The notes: generated by a model not told the origin, from the sequence alone. A stretch of 64,000 nucleotides of DNA from Bagarius yarrelli (GCA_005784505.1 VCAZ01000014.1:2095741-2159740), one strand, 5' to 3'; positions 38,388-51,190 are shown, numbered from the stretch's first letter. Made by a program: numbers and translations.

Positions 38388-38935
38388 TCCACTATATCTG
38401 ATTAAAGGCACATTATCAGCTAGTGCCTGCTAATACTATGAAAAGCAGCTACGCTAATTTCTCTCCATCTTTTCCTTTTTATAACCTGGTAGACCTTCAG
38501 GGAGAAGATGCCAACCTTGCAAGGATCCTGAGGAACCAGTGACCAGGTTCCTGCCCCTTTCCTCAATTTCAAGGAGCTTCGAGGATGAACTGGGACTCAC
38601 TCTGCTCCACTGGCCCAAGGCTACAATTTACATTACATTTGATCATTACAATATGTTGTAATTAACAATAAAATGTGATGTCACCAGATAAGGATGGGTT
38701 CCCTATTGAGTCTGGTTTCTCTACAGGTTTCTTCGTCCCATCTCAGGGAGTTTTTCCTTGCCACAGTTGCCTCCTGCTTGCTCATTAGGGACAAACCTAC
38801 ACTTTTACCTTTTACTTTTACCGCATTCTGTGTAAAACTGCTTTGACACAATCGCCATTGTTAAAGGCTCCCCTGTTTGGGAGACAGTGTTGTTGGGGTT
38901 TTTTTTGTGTAGCACAAATAAAATTTTACAAAAAA
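38388..38935 (+). mobile_element. second L2-related 3' end family, plus copy
   Basis: It shares the L2 terminal module (ggatgggttccctattgagtctgg, gtttttccttgccac, ttgctcattagggac) but has a different upstream part (aacctggtagaccttcagg..ggatcctgaggaaccagtg). The whole unit recurs inverted at 55470-55995, which defines its limits. Confidence 0.75.
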
Positions 38936-39369
38936 ACGTCTCATGTAAACAATCAACTAGATCAGCGAATATTTCAATGGGAATGAATTCAGTCGGAATG
39001 ATGAAAATATGTGCCAATAAACAATTCGACTGACAAAAGCAAGACAAAGACTGGGGAAACACATGGGTTTATATACACAACGAATTGGGGACATCTTATT
39101 ACCTTAATACAAAACACCTGGAAACAATTAATAAAATCAGGAAACAAAATGACAAGGAGCGCTTTATACAAAAAAACATGACTGACCTCTGGTGGACTGG
39201 AGGAGTAACGTCACACATATCTCTCAACAACAACAAACACTCTTATAGAGAGCTATACTTGGTTCTGCAGCATCAGTGTTTGACATTATATATTCAGGAA
39301 TCACTTTAGAGTAACTTTTTTTTATAAAATGTAGTAAAAGTTAGCGAACTATGTCTTGCTTCATTAATA

Positions 39370-39830
39370 AAATTAGATTATATTAGATTTAACTTTATTG
39401 TCATTGTGCAAGGTACAGAGCCAATGAAATGTAGATAGCATCTAACCAGAAGTGCATAAGTGGCTTATTTACAATGAATAGCAGTGTAATAAATAAGGGT
39501 ATGAAATTGATAATTACAGATGTGAGAATAAATAATGTACAGAAGGTGCAGTAGTATATATATAAGGTATCTATATGTCTATATAGTATGATACGGTTAT
39601 AGCAGGCAAAGAATGACATGATGTTTGAAGTGTTTGTATGACACAGTAAATACAGAGTAAATATGGATAGAATATACAGAAGTGTAAAAATAGATAGTTC
39701 TGGATGTATGATACAGTAAATACAGAGTAAATATGGATGGACTATATAGAAGTGTAAGGATAGATAGTTATGGATCAAGCAAAGATACATAGTGATAAAG
39801 TAGTGCAAAAATGCAACTAGAGTGATTTCC
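39370..39830. repeat. dispersed repeat with ~70-bp tandem units
   Basis: Left part attagatttaactttattg followed by tcattgtgcaaggtacagag is a motif seen in many fish genomes as a repeat boundary. The right part (39640-39780) has two to three ~70-bp units shared with 25655-25795. The class is unknown; possibly a non-autonomous element. Confidence 0.65.
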
Positions 39831-40091
39831 CCAATTATTCTACAATGTGTAAGTCATACATTTTAAACTTGAGGTTTAAGTGCTAAAATACCATTTCTGA
39901 GACATACTGTTTTATCTATAAAGACATTTAGTTGTCTCCGCCCCTTCATTCCTTGACTATGTATAGACTAAACCTAACTATTTTTATTTTATTTCTATCA
40001 AATCAAACTTTTTTTCTTGTTGTAATCATTTCTCATTTGTTTCATTTATAGCACTTATTCAGATCAGGTTTTTTTTTCTTTAATTGCGAAA

Positions 40092-40200
40092 ATAAAGGTT
40101 AAAGCCCTTGCTCGGGGGCCCAGCAGTGGCAGCTTGTTGGGAATTGAACCCATGATCTTCCAATCAACAGTTCAACACCTTGACCACTGAGCTACCATTT
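40092..40200 (-). mobile_element. V-SINE-like fragment
   Basis: Reverse middle and head: gcccttgctcgggggcccag, gggaattgaaccc, caacaccttgaccactgagc. Confidence 0.78.
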
Positions 40201-43200
40201 TCTTGTCGTTGTACTTCCTGATTTTGGGTCTTAAACATTTTCCCACTGAATGGTGTCATTAATGATGTTTGTGAATTTTATAAAAATACAAATTATAATT
40301 GTGATTGTCGTCGAATTTCCCAGGATAAATAACATGCTAAGTTAATATCTTGATGAATGTTAGCATTTAAAGCCTAGCCTGTACATCCAACATTAGCACT
40401 GGTGTGTATAGATTCTGTACAGAAGTATTAGACTAGACATTTTGGCTACATCTTCTTCTCATCCGACAACAGAATTAAATCTTTGGAAGAGGCAGCATTG
40501 ATGTTACTATAGCAAAGGTGACTTGTCACTTCCTACTGTGATTATTTCACCTGCTGTTTCTCCAGCTGAGATTGCAGATTGAAAGATTGCACTGCGAGTG
40601 TTGGAGGAGTTCCAGCAGAACACTGAACAACCCGCTGAGGAGACGAAACGTTTCACTCAGCTGTGTTCAAAGAATTCAAACTCTTGATTTCCTTCCCTTA
40701 AGAGCGACACGCTCCGCTTTGATGTGCCGATATGCTTTTCCGATCAAAGCCGTTGTTGGGATTTGAAAGAAAAACACAGTGTCTGATTCTTTCCCGCTCC
40801 AGCCACTCAGGACAGCTGAAGTGCTCTGGAAGTATAACGGCTCAAATTCATCAGTGTGGACATTGTTCAAGTTCTCTTCACTCTGCCTGTCTTCTCCTGT
40901 CCCTGGGAGATTCATTCTGGATGTGTCACAACTTCGATCGGCATGATAATGAGTTGAAATGCATCGATTGAACTTTTCTGTGTGGCTTGTTGGTGTAGGT
41001 GTGAGACCTTTTATGGCTTGTATTCTTTTCAAAAGCGGTTTTTGATGGATTCATAAAAATTAAATGACATGTACTGTATTAATGGCACGCCTATAAACCC
41101 ACACACTCACAGAGGAATGTTCTATCCAGGTGAGTCAGACCAGAAACCAGTAAATGTATCTAAACCAAAAAATCAGTGAACATTTTATTATGTGTAGTTG
41201 AAATAAATAGAAATTATAACCAATATGAAAGCTTATACAGTATTTATGTTAAAAGTTTTACTAATAAATATTTAATTAATTCTATTATGGTCTATCCTTC
41301 TGCACCTAAAGAATTTTCAAACTTTTCCAAAGAATCTAACTGGACGGAGAAAGCTTTCTTTGGATCCTGTGTTTGTTCCATAGTTCAACTCATTTTCCCA
41401 GAGGTAAATTGAATTTTGCCCCATTTCTTTTTTGCCCAGATTCAGCATCGTATGCCTTTGTTATGTCACTCTACAAAATAGATAAATAGATATGGATATA
41501 AATATAGATATAAATCTTATATAAAAAAGACACATATATAACAGTAGTTTTAATCCAATCTACTAACAACAATATATGCATAAAATGCTTCCCAAATTAA
41601 TAGCTATTAATTTTTCACATGAATGTCTGGTCTTTAATGTAAATGGTGACATCAAACCCATCAGATGGACCAAGTCCAAGCGTCCAAACGTGTTATCTTC
41701 CAAAAGGTGTTATCTTTAAATGCTAAGATTGTGTTTATACTGATCGAAATAGTCCTAGGAGTAAATTTTTATTTAGATGAATGAAAAGGAATAACATTAC
41801 ACATTACAGTATTTTCTCAAATTAATACCAAGGACAGTTATAAAAATGGCAAAAAGTCTGTAACCATCTCAAATCTTAAAAAATACATTTAGCTACAGCA
41901 CAAAAACCTTAATGTATGAAGTTTTCGGCGCATACTATGGGGCAATATATTCAAAGTTCCAAAAAATCCATAACGACTTGTTTTTACATTTAAAAAAAAA
42001 TTACGTAACCACTAAAATTTCTACAGTAAAATTAAGTCTAGAACAACTTTGTCTCTGTCATTTCAGCGTTTCATGGTGAAAATTGTCAAAGAAACAGTCC
42101 TGACACCTTGACAGACTGACAGACTGACACCAAGCAGTTTATAGAGAGTTTTACGTCATATACATAGTAGGGGTGTATATGAATCTGTAGCTTTTTATGA
42201 TCCGATCCGATTCCAATTGTGGGAGTCACAATCTGATTCTAAAATTGTTTACTAATCTACACTTTTTTCTAATTTCTCTGCTGTGTAAACACATGTTTAT
42301 ATCTTTACATTTTAACCAGAATTGGAGTTTCTATGTTTTTTGATTATAGTAGGAATTTCTGTATGACATCATCATCCCTCTTAAAAAAGCTGATTTGGTT
42401 TCATAATTTTTCTTTTTAAGTTGTGTTTAAGATGAACTGAAGCTCTGAATGAATGGAAATGTCAGATTATTATAACACTTATGAAGAACACTTAAATAAC
42501 ATCGTAGGGACACACTGTACGTCGGCTCAAGCACCTATAACGGTGTGTGAAACCCTGTGCTATCCAAGATGGAGAACCGGCACAAATCCTTAGCAATAAA
42601 ACCGCCACTGACAGAGCAATTCGCTTTAACTTTTTTTAGAATCCAGTGAAAGGGTTGCAAAGTGTTGCTATGTAACAGACTAAACTGTTTATCAACTTTC
42701 ATTCAGTGTGTGGTGGTAAATGCATTTTTCCCCTCAAGGCTTGCCGTAGTTTGGTGACAGTGCAGGCGCACAGGGAAAAGTTGAGAATATGTCTGTATCT
42801 AATAAACCAGTTCAGTACATTTTGGACTGCTTTCAATATTTATTCTATTAAATTCAAGTGTTTAGACGAACCTGCGACAAACGCACAGTTACACTTATCA
42901 TTTGTCTGTTTCTTGCAAGCGCAGACCCGCACCATCGCCATCGCCTTATTCGAATTTAGAATCAATTCAGGAATCGTTAGAAAAGGAATCGCGATTCATC
43001 GATAAATAGATTTTTTTTGCCCACGCGTAATACATATACATGTAGTATTATCGGGTGTTGTGTCATGCCAACGTCTGTTTCGGCTATCATGGATTGTCTT
43101 GGAATTTATCGTTGAAGTCGGAACAGGTCAAAGTCAAATCAATGAAATACACTTCATGTTAAATCTAGATCGAATATCCAGATTACAATTTTTGACTACA

Positions 43201-43449
43201 GTTATAGGAAGGAAATTATTTATCACACTTTCTAGGGTCACTCAGATAAAAATTGCTCAAATAAAAAAAATATATATAATATTAACCCTAGCATATTCAG
43301 TAAAAATAATTTTTATACATGTATAATTCATGGCGCAAAATAAATCATTACCAGAAAAAATGTCCAGTGATAAGAGCGCTGTAAAAAATCTAATTGAATT
43401 GAAGACACAAAGCACAGAATAATAATTTTGACTTTGGGGTGAGGGGGGG
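40201..43449. other. unique intergenic sequence
   Basis: A 118-codon minus-strand frame at 40676-41032 has complex composition but no recognised domain or splice signals. Nothing else is seen. Confidence 0.4.
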
Positions 43450-43480
43450 TGACACAGACAGACAGACAGACAGACAGAAA
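43450..43480. repeat. (CAGA)n microsatellite
   Basis: About seven units, directly after a ggggtgaggggggg run. Confidence 0.93.
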
Positions 43481-43629
43481 ATAGTCAGAGAGAGAAAAGG
43501 GAACGAGGCAGACAGAGTGATCAAGAGAATTGGCACACTGCCAGAGGCTCGAATCTCTCAAGGTTAAAATACAGATGAAAGGATAGAAAGAAAAGGAAAG
43601 GAAAATTAAGAAAAGGAAATAAAGGAGGG

Positions 43630-43765
43630 ATATATATATATATATATATATCTATATATATATATATATATATATATATGATCTGTATATGTAATATATA
43701 TATATATATATATATATACTATATCTCCTTCCCTTTACTACCCTTCTTTTCCCTCCATCCTCCTT

Positions 43766-43842
<77 letters not shown>

Positions 43843-43845
43843 GAT
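43630..43845. repeat. three (TA)n blocks split by a pyrimidine tract
   Basis: TA runs at 43630-43679, 43696-43719 and about 43770-43836. The last two flank a 45-bp C/T-only-like stretch, and a purine-rich stretch (43575-43630) precedes the first. Confidence 0.95.
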
Positions 43846-44214
43846 AATTGTAATTGTTTTGATATAAGATATTTATAATGAAGGTTATCACAAAAATAAG
43901 CTTCCATTAACACACAGCATTTCAAAACCTCAAGCAAATCCAGGCAAATAATTTTTGCTTAGTTTAGTGTAGGCAAACATTTAAACACGTTGTTACTGAG
44001 GACGGATAAACGAGGCCCATAGACTCACGGAGACTCTATGGTTGAACTCATCAGGAGTCAAACAGAGAACAGGTGAACACACACATGCAACTAGGCGATG
44101 ACAGAACAGGCGCAAAAACACAGACTAAAACAGAATAAAAGGCGCAGATGGCTGGTAAAATAACACAAGATATCATTTGAATAGACACATTTAGCATAAT
44201 GGGGCATTAAAGGG

Positions 44215-44595
44215 GCAAATCCTGAGTGTTTGGTGAACTAGGATGTCTGGATGCTCTCATCCTCTCACTCTTATCGGTCCACTGTTATCTGACAGGTGAG
44301 TGGCGGCCTTATGTTTTTAGGAAGCCCTCAAGTCTGTGCCATCCTCTTCTTTTAGTTCTGCTGTCACAGGTAGTCTTGTCGGCGTCCCTGCCTGCACTCG
44401 TACACGGTGCACAGTACCCTGTCCTTACATGTCCTTACATGACCATAAGCAAACCTAATACTTCTTATTTTCTCTTTCTTAGTCTCTTCTCTTATTTTCT
44501 CTTTCTCTTCCTAAATTCTGAATGTTCCTGCCATCTCGCTATACTTCCGGTTGGAGCCTCATCACTTGGAGGTCAAATTGAGGTAAAAGTGTGTT
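44215..44595 (+). mobile_element. L2 LINE 3' UTR fragment
   Basis: Diverged copy of the region 8660-8980. It shares the gatgctctc..ctctcactcttat, ggaagccctcaagtctgtg and ttttagttctgctg..gtagtcttg blocks, in the same order, followed by a CT-rich stretch at 44461-44512 where the full element has (CT)n. No coding part remains. Confidence 0.65.
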
Positions 44596-44639
44596 TAATA
44601 GAAAAAATTTCAGCAAAAGGGTGTGAGAGGATGTAAAGA

Positions 44640-46260
44640 CAGATGGATAGACAGGGAGGAGAATAAAGTAAAGAGTGAACTAGAGCAGAGAGCAGAGAAA
44701 AAGAAAAATAGAGAGAATACAAAAAAAAGGAGATTGGGAGGAGGTCAAGGACAGGCAGAAAGCATATGAGAGAGAATGAGAGAGAGAGAAAGAGAGAGAG
44801 AGAGCGAGAGAGAGAGAGAAAGAGAGAGAGCGAGAGAAGGACAGACAGCGAGGGAGAGACAAAGAGAGATTGTGGGAGAGAAAGGGGGAGAGAGAGAGAG
44901 AGAGAGTAGGAGAGAGGGAGACTCAGCTTTGATGTCATGGCTCATAAATGTTATCTTCTCAATACTAGAGATAGAAAGAGAGATGGAGTGAGGAAAAGAG
45001 AGAAGGGAAGAGAGAGAGACTCAGAGATGTTATCTTCTCCACACTGGAATGGTGATGGAGCTTATAGCGACATGTTGCTGCTTCGTTTTCCCTCCCTTTC
45101 TTCTGCTTCTGTCTCTTCTTTCTCTCTACATTTATTTTTTGACTGTTATTGTTTTTTCTTCTTGTTTTCTGTCCATTCGTTGCTCATTAGCTCTTCTTTT
45201 GGACGGAAACTGTACAGTAATTATACAGCGGCTCACACACTGCTTCTCCTCTTGTGTCTTTGTCCTCATTTGTTTTTGATTCTTTCCTTTTCATCCTTTG
45301 TGTCTTTCATTTGCTTCAATCGGTTCCTTCAGGCACTTTCTGACATAAAGTCTTCCATTCTTTGTTTATTTTTTTACCTTTTCCTTGCCTTATTTTTTTC
45401 TTCTTGTTTCTTTTTTCTTTCCTCAATGTATTTTTTTCTTATGTTTCTATTCTTTCTGTATGACTCACACTTTTACTTATCCTTCACTCCTTTTTTTTGG
45501 GTTGTAGTTTCTATTCGTTATTTCTTATTCTTTCTTCTTTTCCTTTCTCACATTTTCCCTTACGTTATTTTTTTGCCCTGTTTTTTGTCTTTCATTCTTA
45601 TATATATTTATATTTTGTCCTTATTCTTTTTTCCATATTACTACAGTCTTTCTTAATTTCATTTGGCTGTCTTTACTCTTTTGTCGCTTCTCTCATTTTT
45701 CTATCCTTTCTGTTTTTCCTCGTCTTTCCTTCTTCTTCTTAATTTTGTTTCACTTTCTTTCTTTCTTTTTTCTCTTTTCACACTTCCTTTCTTTTCTTTT
45801 CTTATTTCCTGTTTCTACACCATTGTAAAAGTAGACTGGTGTAGACTCCAGATGGAATCGAATCCATAATGCAGAATACTGGACAATAATTCTTCTTCCT
45901 GTTTTTCTTTCCGTTTATCCTGTTTACTCAGGTTTTCTTGTGTACTTTCATTCACCTCTTTCTCTTTCCTTTCCTTTTTTTTCTTTATTTAATTGCTGTT
46001 GTCTATTTCCACTATCCATCTTCCACCTTTCCTATCCTCTATTTTAATTATTTTCTACTTACTAACATTTTTCCTGTACACTATCCTTTTCTTTTTGTTT
46101 TGTTTTTTTTAGTTTTATCCATCTTTTATTTTATTTTATTTTCTCCATTCATGTCTATGCTCCTTTATTCCTCTTTCCCTATTTTCATTTATCTGTTCAT
46201 TTCTTTTTTTCATAACTATTTTTTATGACAGATCCCTAACTCACAAATTTTCCTCTTACT
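44640..46260. repeat. polypurine block followed by a polypyrimidine block
   Basis: 44640-45045 is GA-rich on the plus strand. 45050-46260 is over 1.2 kb of T/C-rich sequence (tttctttc types). Open frames, including one of 239 codons at 44937-45656, consist of Phe, Leu and Ser and are composition artefacts. Confidence 0.9.
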
Positions 46261-46368
46261 TTATAAAACTTTTTTACTGGCACATCGTACACACATACAC
46301 ACATACAGACACACAGAGAAGTGCACAAAACCAATACAAACTACTCACGCTCTTGTTTCTCACATACA

Positions 46369-46375
<7 letters not shown>

Positions 46376-46404
<29 letters not shown>
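46376..46404. repeat. (CA)n microsatellite
   Basis: About 14 units within a longer CA-biased stretch, 46285-46500. Confidence 0.94.
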
Positions 46405-46406
<2 letters not shown>

Positions 46407-46920
46407 TCCAATATTCACTACACCCACTAAACCACCCACACTCTTCTTTTCTTACATACACACACTTGCAGATTAAGTAGCCATATGTTTAACACACCCA
46501 CACACTCGTTCCTTATCTCTGTTCAGTGCTGTTGTGTTTTTTTCAGACATTAAAATACGATCGTTTATGTACAGGAGCAACATTTTTAACAACTCCTTAC
46601 GAAACAAATCTAAAATCCAGAAAATAAACACTGGTATCTCATTATACACAAAAACTTTTCATGTAAAACGCTGTGATTCATATGCCTACCAATCAGCAAG
46701 CACACACACACAAACACACACACTGTAAATGATCACTTATATGAGTTAATTGAGCTGATTCGGCAATTCTAGGTGTTGTTCCGATTAGCTTAGCGGTTCT
46801 AAAGATAATCTTATCAGATTTTCCTGTAGTGTGAGGTCGGAGGCGCTCCGATCATAAATTGTAAATATTCTAAATGTTCATTTACAGTCAGAAATCTTGA
46901 TGTGTTAAGCTAGTGATAGC

Positions 46921-46977
46921 GGGGGAAGTGGTAGTGGTTAAGGTTCTGGACTGCTATTTGGAAGATCAAGCACAAAG
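46921..46977 (+). mobile_element. V-SINE-like head fragment
   Basis: gggggaagtggtagtggtta followed by aggttctggactgc; it stops before the B-box, next to the RTE-like LINE end. Confidence 0.55.
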
Positions 46978-46984
46978 TTAAATT

Positions 46985-47430
46985 AACTTTACCCATACAC
47001 CTTTTAGATTTTTTCTTCTTCTCCTTTCAGCTGTTTTCTTTAAGGGGGTCGCTACAGCGAATCATCTGTCTCCATCTAACCATATTCTCTACATCCTCTT
47101 CACTCACACACACTAACTTAATGTCCTCGTTTATCGTCTCCCCACTGTCTCTAAACCATACATCATAGCTGGTCTCACCGCTGTCTCTAAACCATACATC
47201 ATAGCTGGTCTCACCGCTGTCTCTAAACCATACATCATAGCTGGTCTTACCACTGTCTCTAAACCATACATCATAGCTGGTCTTACCACTGTCTCTTAAC
47301 CATGCATCATAGCTGGTCTCACCGCTGTCTCTAAACCATACATCATAGCTGGTCTTACCACTATCCTTTACACCTTCCGCTTGATCCTGCCACACATCAC
47401 TTCTGACATGTTTCTCCACCCGTTCCAAAC
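46985..47430 (-). pseudogene. third RTE-like LINE end carrying an in-frame 12-residue repeat
   Basis: The minus strand ends with INEDIKLVCVSEEDVENMV then RWRQMIRCSDPLKENS and an aagaagaaaaaa tail, as in the copies at 22-23.4 kb. Upstream of that motif are six units of 36 bp (47145-47360) encoding D-S-G-[EK]-T-S-Y-D-V-W-F-R repeatedly. The frame is open from an ATG at 47428 for 133 codons. There is no evidence of expression. Confidence 0.65.
47145..47360. repeat. 36-bp minisatellite, six units
   Basis: Units begin ctgtctctaaaccatacatc and recur exactly every 36 bp from 47145, with only one to three differences per unit. The period is a multiple of three. Confidence 0.95.
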
Positions 47431-47506
47431 ACGTTTTTATTACAATGTCTTCCTGCTTGTCAAGATTTTGTAAGATTTATAGTGTTCAATTTCAAGGCTC
47501 GGGTTA

Positions 47507-47675
47507 AAAAGTGGTAGTGCAGTGGTTAAGGTGTTGGACTGCTAATTGGGGAATCTGGGTTTGATTCCCAGCACAATTAAGCTGCCTCTGATGGGCTCCT
47601 GAACAAGGCCATTAAACACCCAATTGCTCAGTTGTAAAAAAGTGATAAATGTAAGTCGCTCCAGATAAAGGTGGT
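47507..47675 (+). mobile_element. V-SINE-like element
   Basis: A-box gtggtagtgcagtggttaag, B-box gggtttgattccc, tail gtaagtcgctccagataaag. Confidence 0.85.
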
Positions 47676-47945
47676 CACATTGCGGCACAACACACAATAT
47701 TGGTACATTTTCATTCTTATGTTTGTGGTCTTGCACATTGTAACAGGAAAATATTTTAGTGTGTATCCAGCATTACATTCACATTGATTTACTGACATTT
47801 TATTTATAGCAATGTAGCAAACAGATATTTCTGCTCTTTTATACTTCCATCATAGTTTTCTATTCTTTATTTCTTGTTCTTTTTACATTTTTTTTTCTAT
47901 TACATTTTCTGGACTGTTTTAACCTATTTTTAATTTTTTTATTCT

Positions 47946-48285
47946 CAGTGTTTAGCACTGTTGCCTCACAGCAAGAAGGTCCCGGGTTCTATTCTCAGGC
48001 AGGAGCCTTTCTGTGTGAAGTCTGCATGTTCTCCCTGTGCTTGCATGGGTTCTCCGCTTTTCTCACATAGTCCAATAACATGTCTGTTAGATTGATTGGT
48101 GATTCTAAATTGCCCATAGGAGTGAGTGTGAGTGTGTGTTTGGCCCTGTGATGGACTGGCGACCTGTCCAGGGTGTCCCCCTCCTGCCTTTCGCCCTGTC
48201 AGAGACGGCTGGGATAGACTCCAGCAGATCCCTGGGACACCTTATTAAGGAATAAGCAGGTATAGAAGATGAATGAATGAATGTT
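47946..48285 (+). mobile_element. DANA/mermaid-like SINE, full length
   Basis: Head gtttagcactgttgcctcac, B-box gggttctattctc, middle ctgcatgttctccctgtgc, tail gatggactggcgacctgtcc and terminal (GAAT)n. Confidence 0.88.
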
Positions 48286-49396
48286 CTATAAATACATCGC
48301 CTGAGTATTTCTGAGTGTTTACTTTCATACAAGCTTTATATTAACCACCAATGTAAAAAGTGACATCAGAATGACCTCAGACAATAAACATGGGCACAAA
48401 AAACGGTAATTCTATATTTTTGCCCATTTTTTTTTAGAAAACAACAAAATGATAGAAGCAAAAAAATCTATTAAAGTATTTTAATTAATTATGGATTTTA
48501 ATTAATTCGTTATATGCTTTATTAAAGATTCCTGTCAGATTTCTGCAGTATCCTAACCTCCATTTTCTACAGCATTAATGACGTACAGCTGAGAATTTCT
48601 CCACATATGTACGCAGACGCATTCAGCACATTTGCGGGAAAAAAAGTGTGCACAACCCCCACTCACACACCCACGCAGACCCTCGCCGTTCTGCTGTGCC
48701 GCTCAGAAACAGACAGCTGCGATCATGACCGTCACATGCAACAGATTTTTCAGTAACAGATGATGGTCACACTTCACACAGTAAGACTCTGCAATATGGG
48801 CACACACACATACACACACGTTTGAGTGTTGATTCTGACAAATACGTAGCTGAGGTGACTTTTTAGATCCTGCTGTTTTCCATTATTTTCCATTAGCATT
48901 CTGCAGCTCTTATTTATCTCACACACACACGTCATACTATCCTTGTGAGGACCCACCATTGACCATCTATTAATTATTTACTCAGTTAATTACTCTCTCG
49001 CTCTGTTCCACAAAAATTTAACCTTTAACTTAACTACTGCCTATTTATTAAAAAATGTTTTAATTAATAACATAAAATTATACCCACACATGAAAACACA
49101 CACTTTAGAACAGATGAGAATGGTAGACAAAAGCATATCAAAGCTAAAAAAAATTGAGGTAAAATCAAGTGTTAAAATGGGCCAGATGTTCAAAGGGGTC
49201 ACAAACTACCACTTTTGTAAAAACTCAAGTAAAAGTACCACAATTTAATTATACTCAAAAAAGTATAAAAGAGTAAAAAAATATATTTAAGTACAATAAC
49301 AAATGTATTAGAGTAAGTTACTTCCCACTATGGGATTTATACACCACCTAAAAATATGGCATCCTGCTTAATATGAAAATTACAGCAACAAGAACA
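48286..49396. other. unique intergenic sequence
   Basis: No gene or repeat beyond short CA runs. 49432-49834 is also featureless. Confidence 0.45.
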
Positions 49397-49431
49397 GTAT
49401 TTATTTATTTATTTATTTATTTATTTATTTG
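49397..49431. repeat. (TTTA)n microsatellite
   Basis: About eight tetranucleotide units. Confidence 0.95.
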
Positions 49432-49834
49432 TTCTGAAAGAAACACTTCTAAAACATAACTTTTCATGCCTCCTTATAATAAACCAAAGCTTTACTCCTC
49501 CATCTGATTACAGCAACAAAGAAAAGTCCCTCCTGCATGCCGATGCTGTGGGTAGCAACATTAAAAAAAAATACAGCACCAAAGCACGAATAAGTAAAAG
49601 GAATTAACTTTGGTTCAAAGCCGTTTTATGTTATCAATGATGCTGAATTTTAGTGTAAAATAAGCAAATAGAGCACAGCCTTGTTTAGGAAGCATCTAGT
49701 TGTATGCTGGAATTACAACATAGCACCAGCCATCCTACATGTGTGTACAGTGTGCTCAGTGCTGAAAAACGAGCAGACAGACAAAAGCCGAGAACTAAAA
49801 CTGATCATTTACTGCATCAACAGGCAATTTATTA

Positions 49835-50700
49835 AATTAAATACGGTTGGTACTGAGTAGAATACTGAATTAAATGCTCTAAATAATAAATCAAATGTTA
49901 CAGGTATTAAAGTGAATGCAGTAGGTACCGAGTTACTGCATCATATGCAGTCGATACTGAATCGAATGCCATAGGTACAAGATTTGACTGCACTAAGTTA
50001 GGTTTAAATATTGTAGGTACTGAATCAAATGCAGTATTTATGAAATCAAATGTGGAAGGTACTGAATCAAATGTGGTAGGTACTGAATCTAACATGGTAT
50101 GTTCATAAGCAAATGTGGTAAGTACTGAGTTAAATATGGTAGGTAAGTTAATTGCGCTACATACTGAATCAAATGTGGAAGGTACTGCTTTAAATGCACT
50201 AGGTAATGTTCAAATGCGGTAGGTACTGAATCAAAAGCTGTATGTATGGAATCAAATGTGGTAGGTACTGAATCAAATGTGGAAGGTACGGAATCTAACA
50301 TGGTATGTTCATAACCAAATGTGGTAAGTACTGGGTTAAATGTGGTAGCTAAATTAATTGTGCTAGGTACTGCAGCTAATTTGGTAGGTACTGATTTAAT
50401 TGCACTAGGTAAGGTTTAAGGTAGTTAAGGTATGTTCCTAATCAAATGTGGTAGGTACTGAGTCAAATGTGGTAGAAACCAATTATCTTCTGACCAGCAG
50501 CTTGATTCCTAACCATTGGTAAGTGAATTAATTGCACTAGGTACTGCAACGAATTCTGTATTTTCTGAATCAAATAAGGAACATACTGAATCAAATGCGG
50601 TAGGTATTCAAATCAGATGCAATAGATACTGAATCAAATCTGGTACATACCTAATTAAATGTGGTCAGTACTAAATAAAATATGGTAGGAACCAATAATC
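49835..50700. repeat. 21-bp minisatellite, degenerate
   Basis: Dozens of units related to aatgtggtaggtactgaatc. In-frame reading on the minus strand gives F-D-S-V-P-T-[TA] repeats. Some units are 18-20 bp and break frame. Confidence 0.9.
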
Positions 50701-50869
50701 ATTCAACCAGCAGCTTGGTCCACTGAGCTCCAACTTCTGATCTAATTATGATGGATGGGTAGACAGGTAAATGTAAATAAACCAGAGCTATAAGGAATAA
50801 AATTAAAGTTCAGAGGTAATGACATGGCTACACACTGCCGAGAAAAAGAAAGAGAGTGCAATCAGACAG

Positions 50870-51190
50870 GTCCTCAATAATGACCAGTGGCTTTGCAGAG
50901 AAATTTGTTTTTGAGACGCCACCTGTTCGTCTTAATGAGCTCTGCCTCCTTAACAACCAGAGCGAGAGGGACAAACGAAGGCGGTCTAATTAGTGGAAAC
51001 AGGTGTTGTGGTGCATGTTTGGAAAAATTAATATGGACATTTGTGTCCCTCTGAATGAAGTGTGGAGTCTTAAAAAAAAGGCAGATGAAAATAAAAAAAT
51101 CTAATGAAGGACTTCCCACAGAACCTGAAAATGATGAGATGCATTTCTTTGGCGCCCTTTTGTGCGTCAACACATGACTCATCCGTAGGC
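50870..51190. other. high-complexity island, possible conserved non-coding element
   Basis: Dense non-repetitive sequence (gagacgccacctgttcgtct, gcctccttaacaaccagagc) between the 21-bp minisatellite and a SINE. An open frame of 102 codons on the minus strand has no recognised domain. Confidence 0.3.

Noticed and set aside
40676..41032. 118-codon minus-strand frame
   Set aside because: No recognised domain, no splice signals; probably chance.
43652..43891. 79-codon Ile/Tyr repeat protein
   Set aside because: Translation of (TA)n.
44937..45656. 239-codon open frame as a membrane protein gene
   Set aside because: It is a translation of T/C-rich DNA (Phe, Leu, Ser only), with no start context, splice sites or family match.
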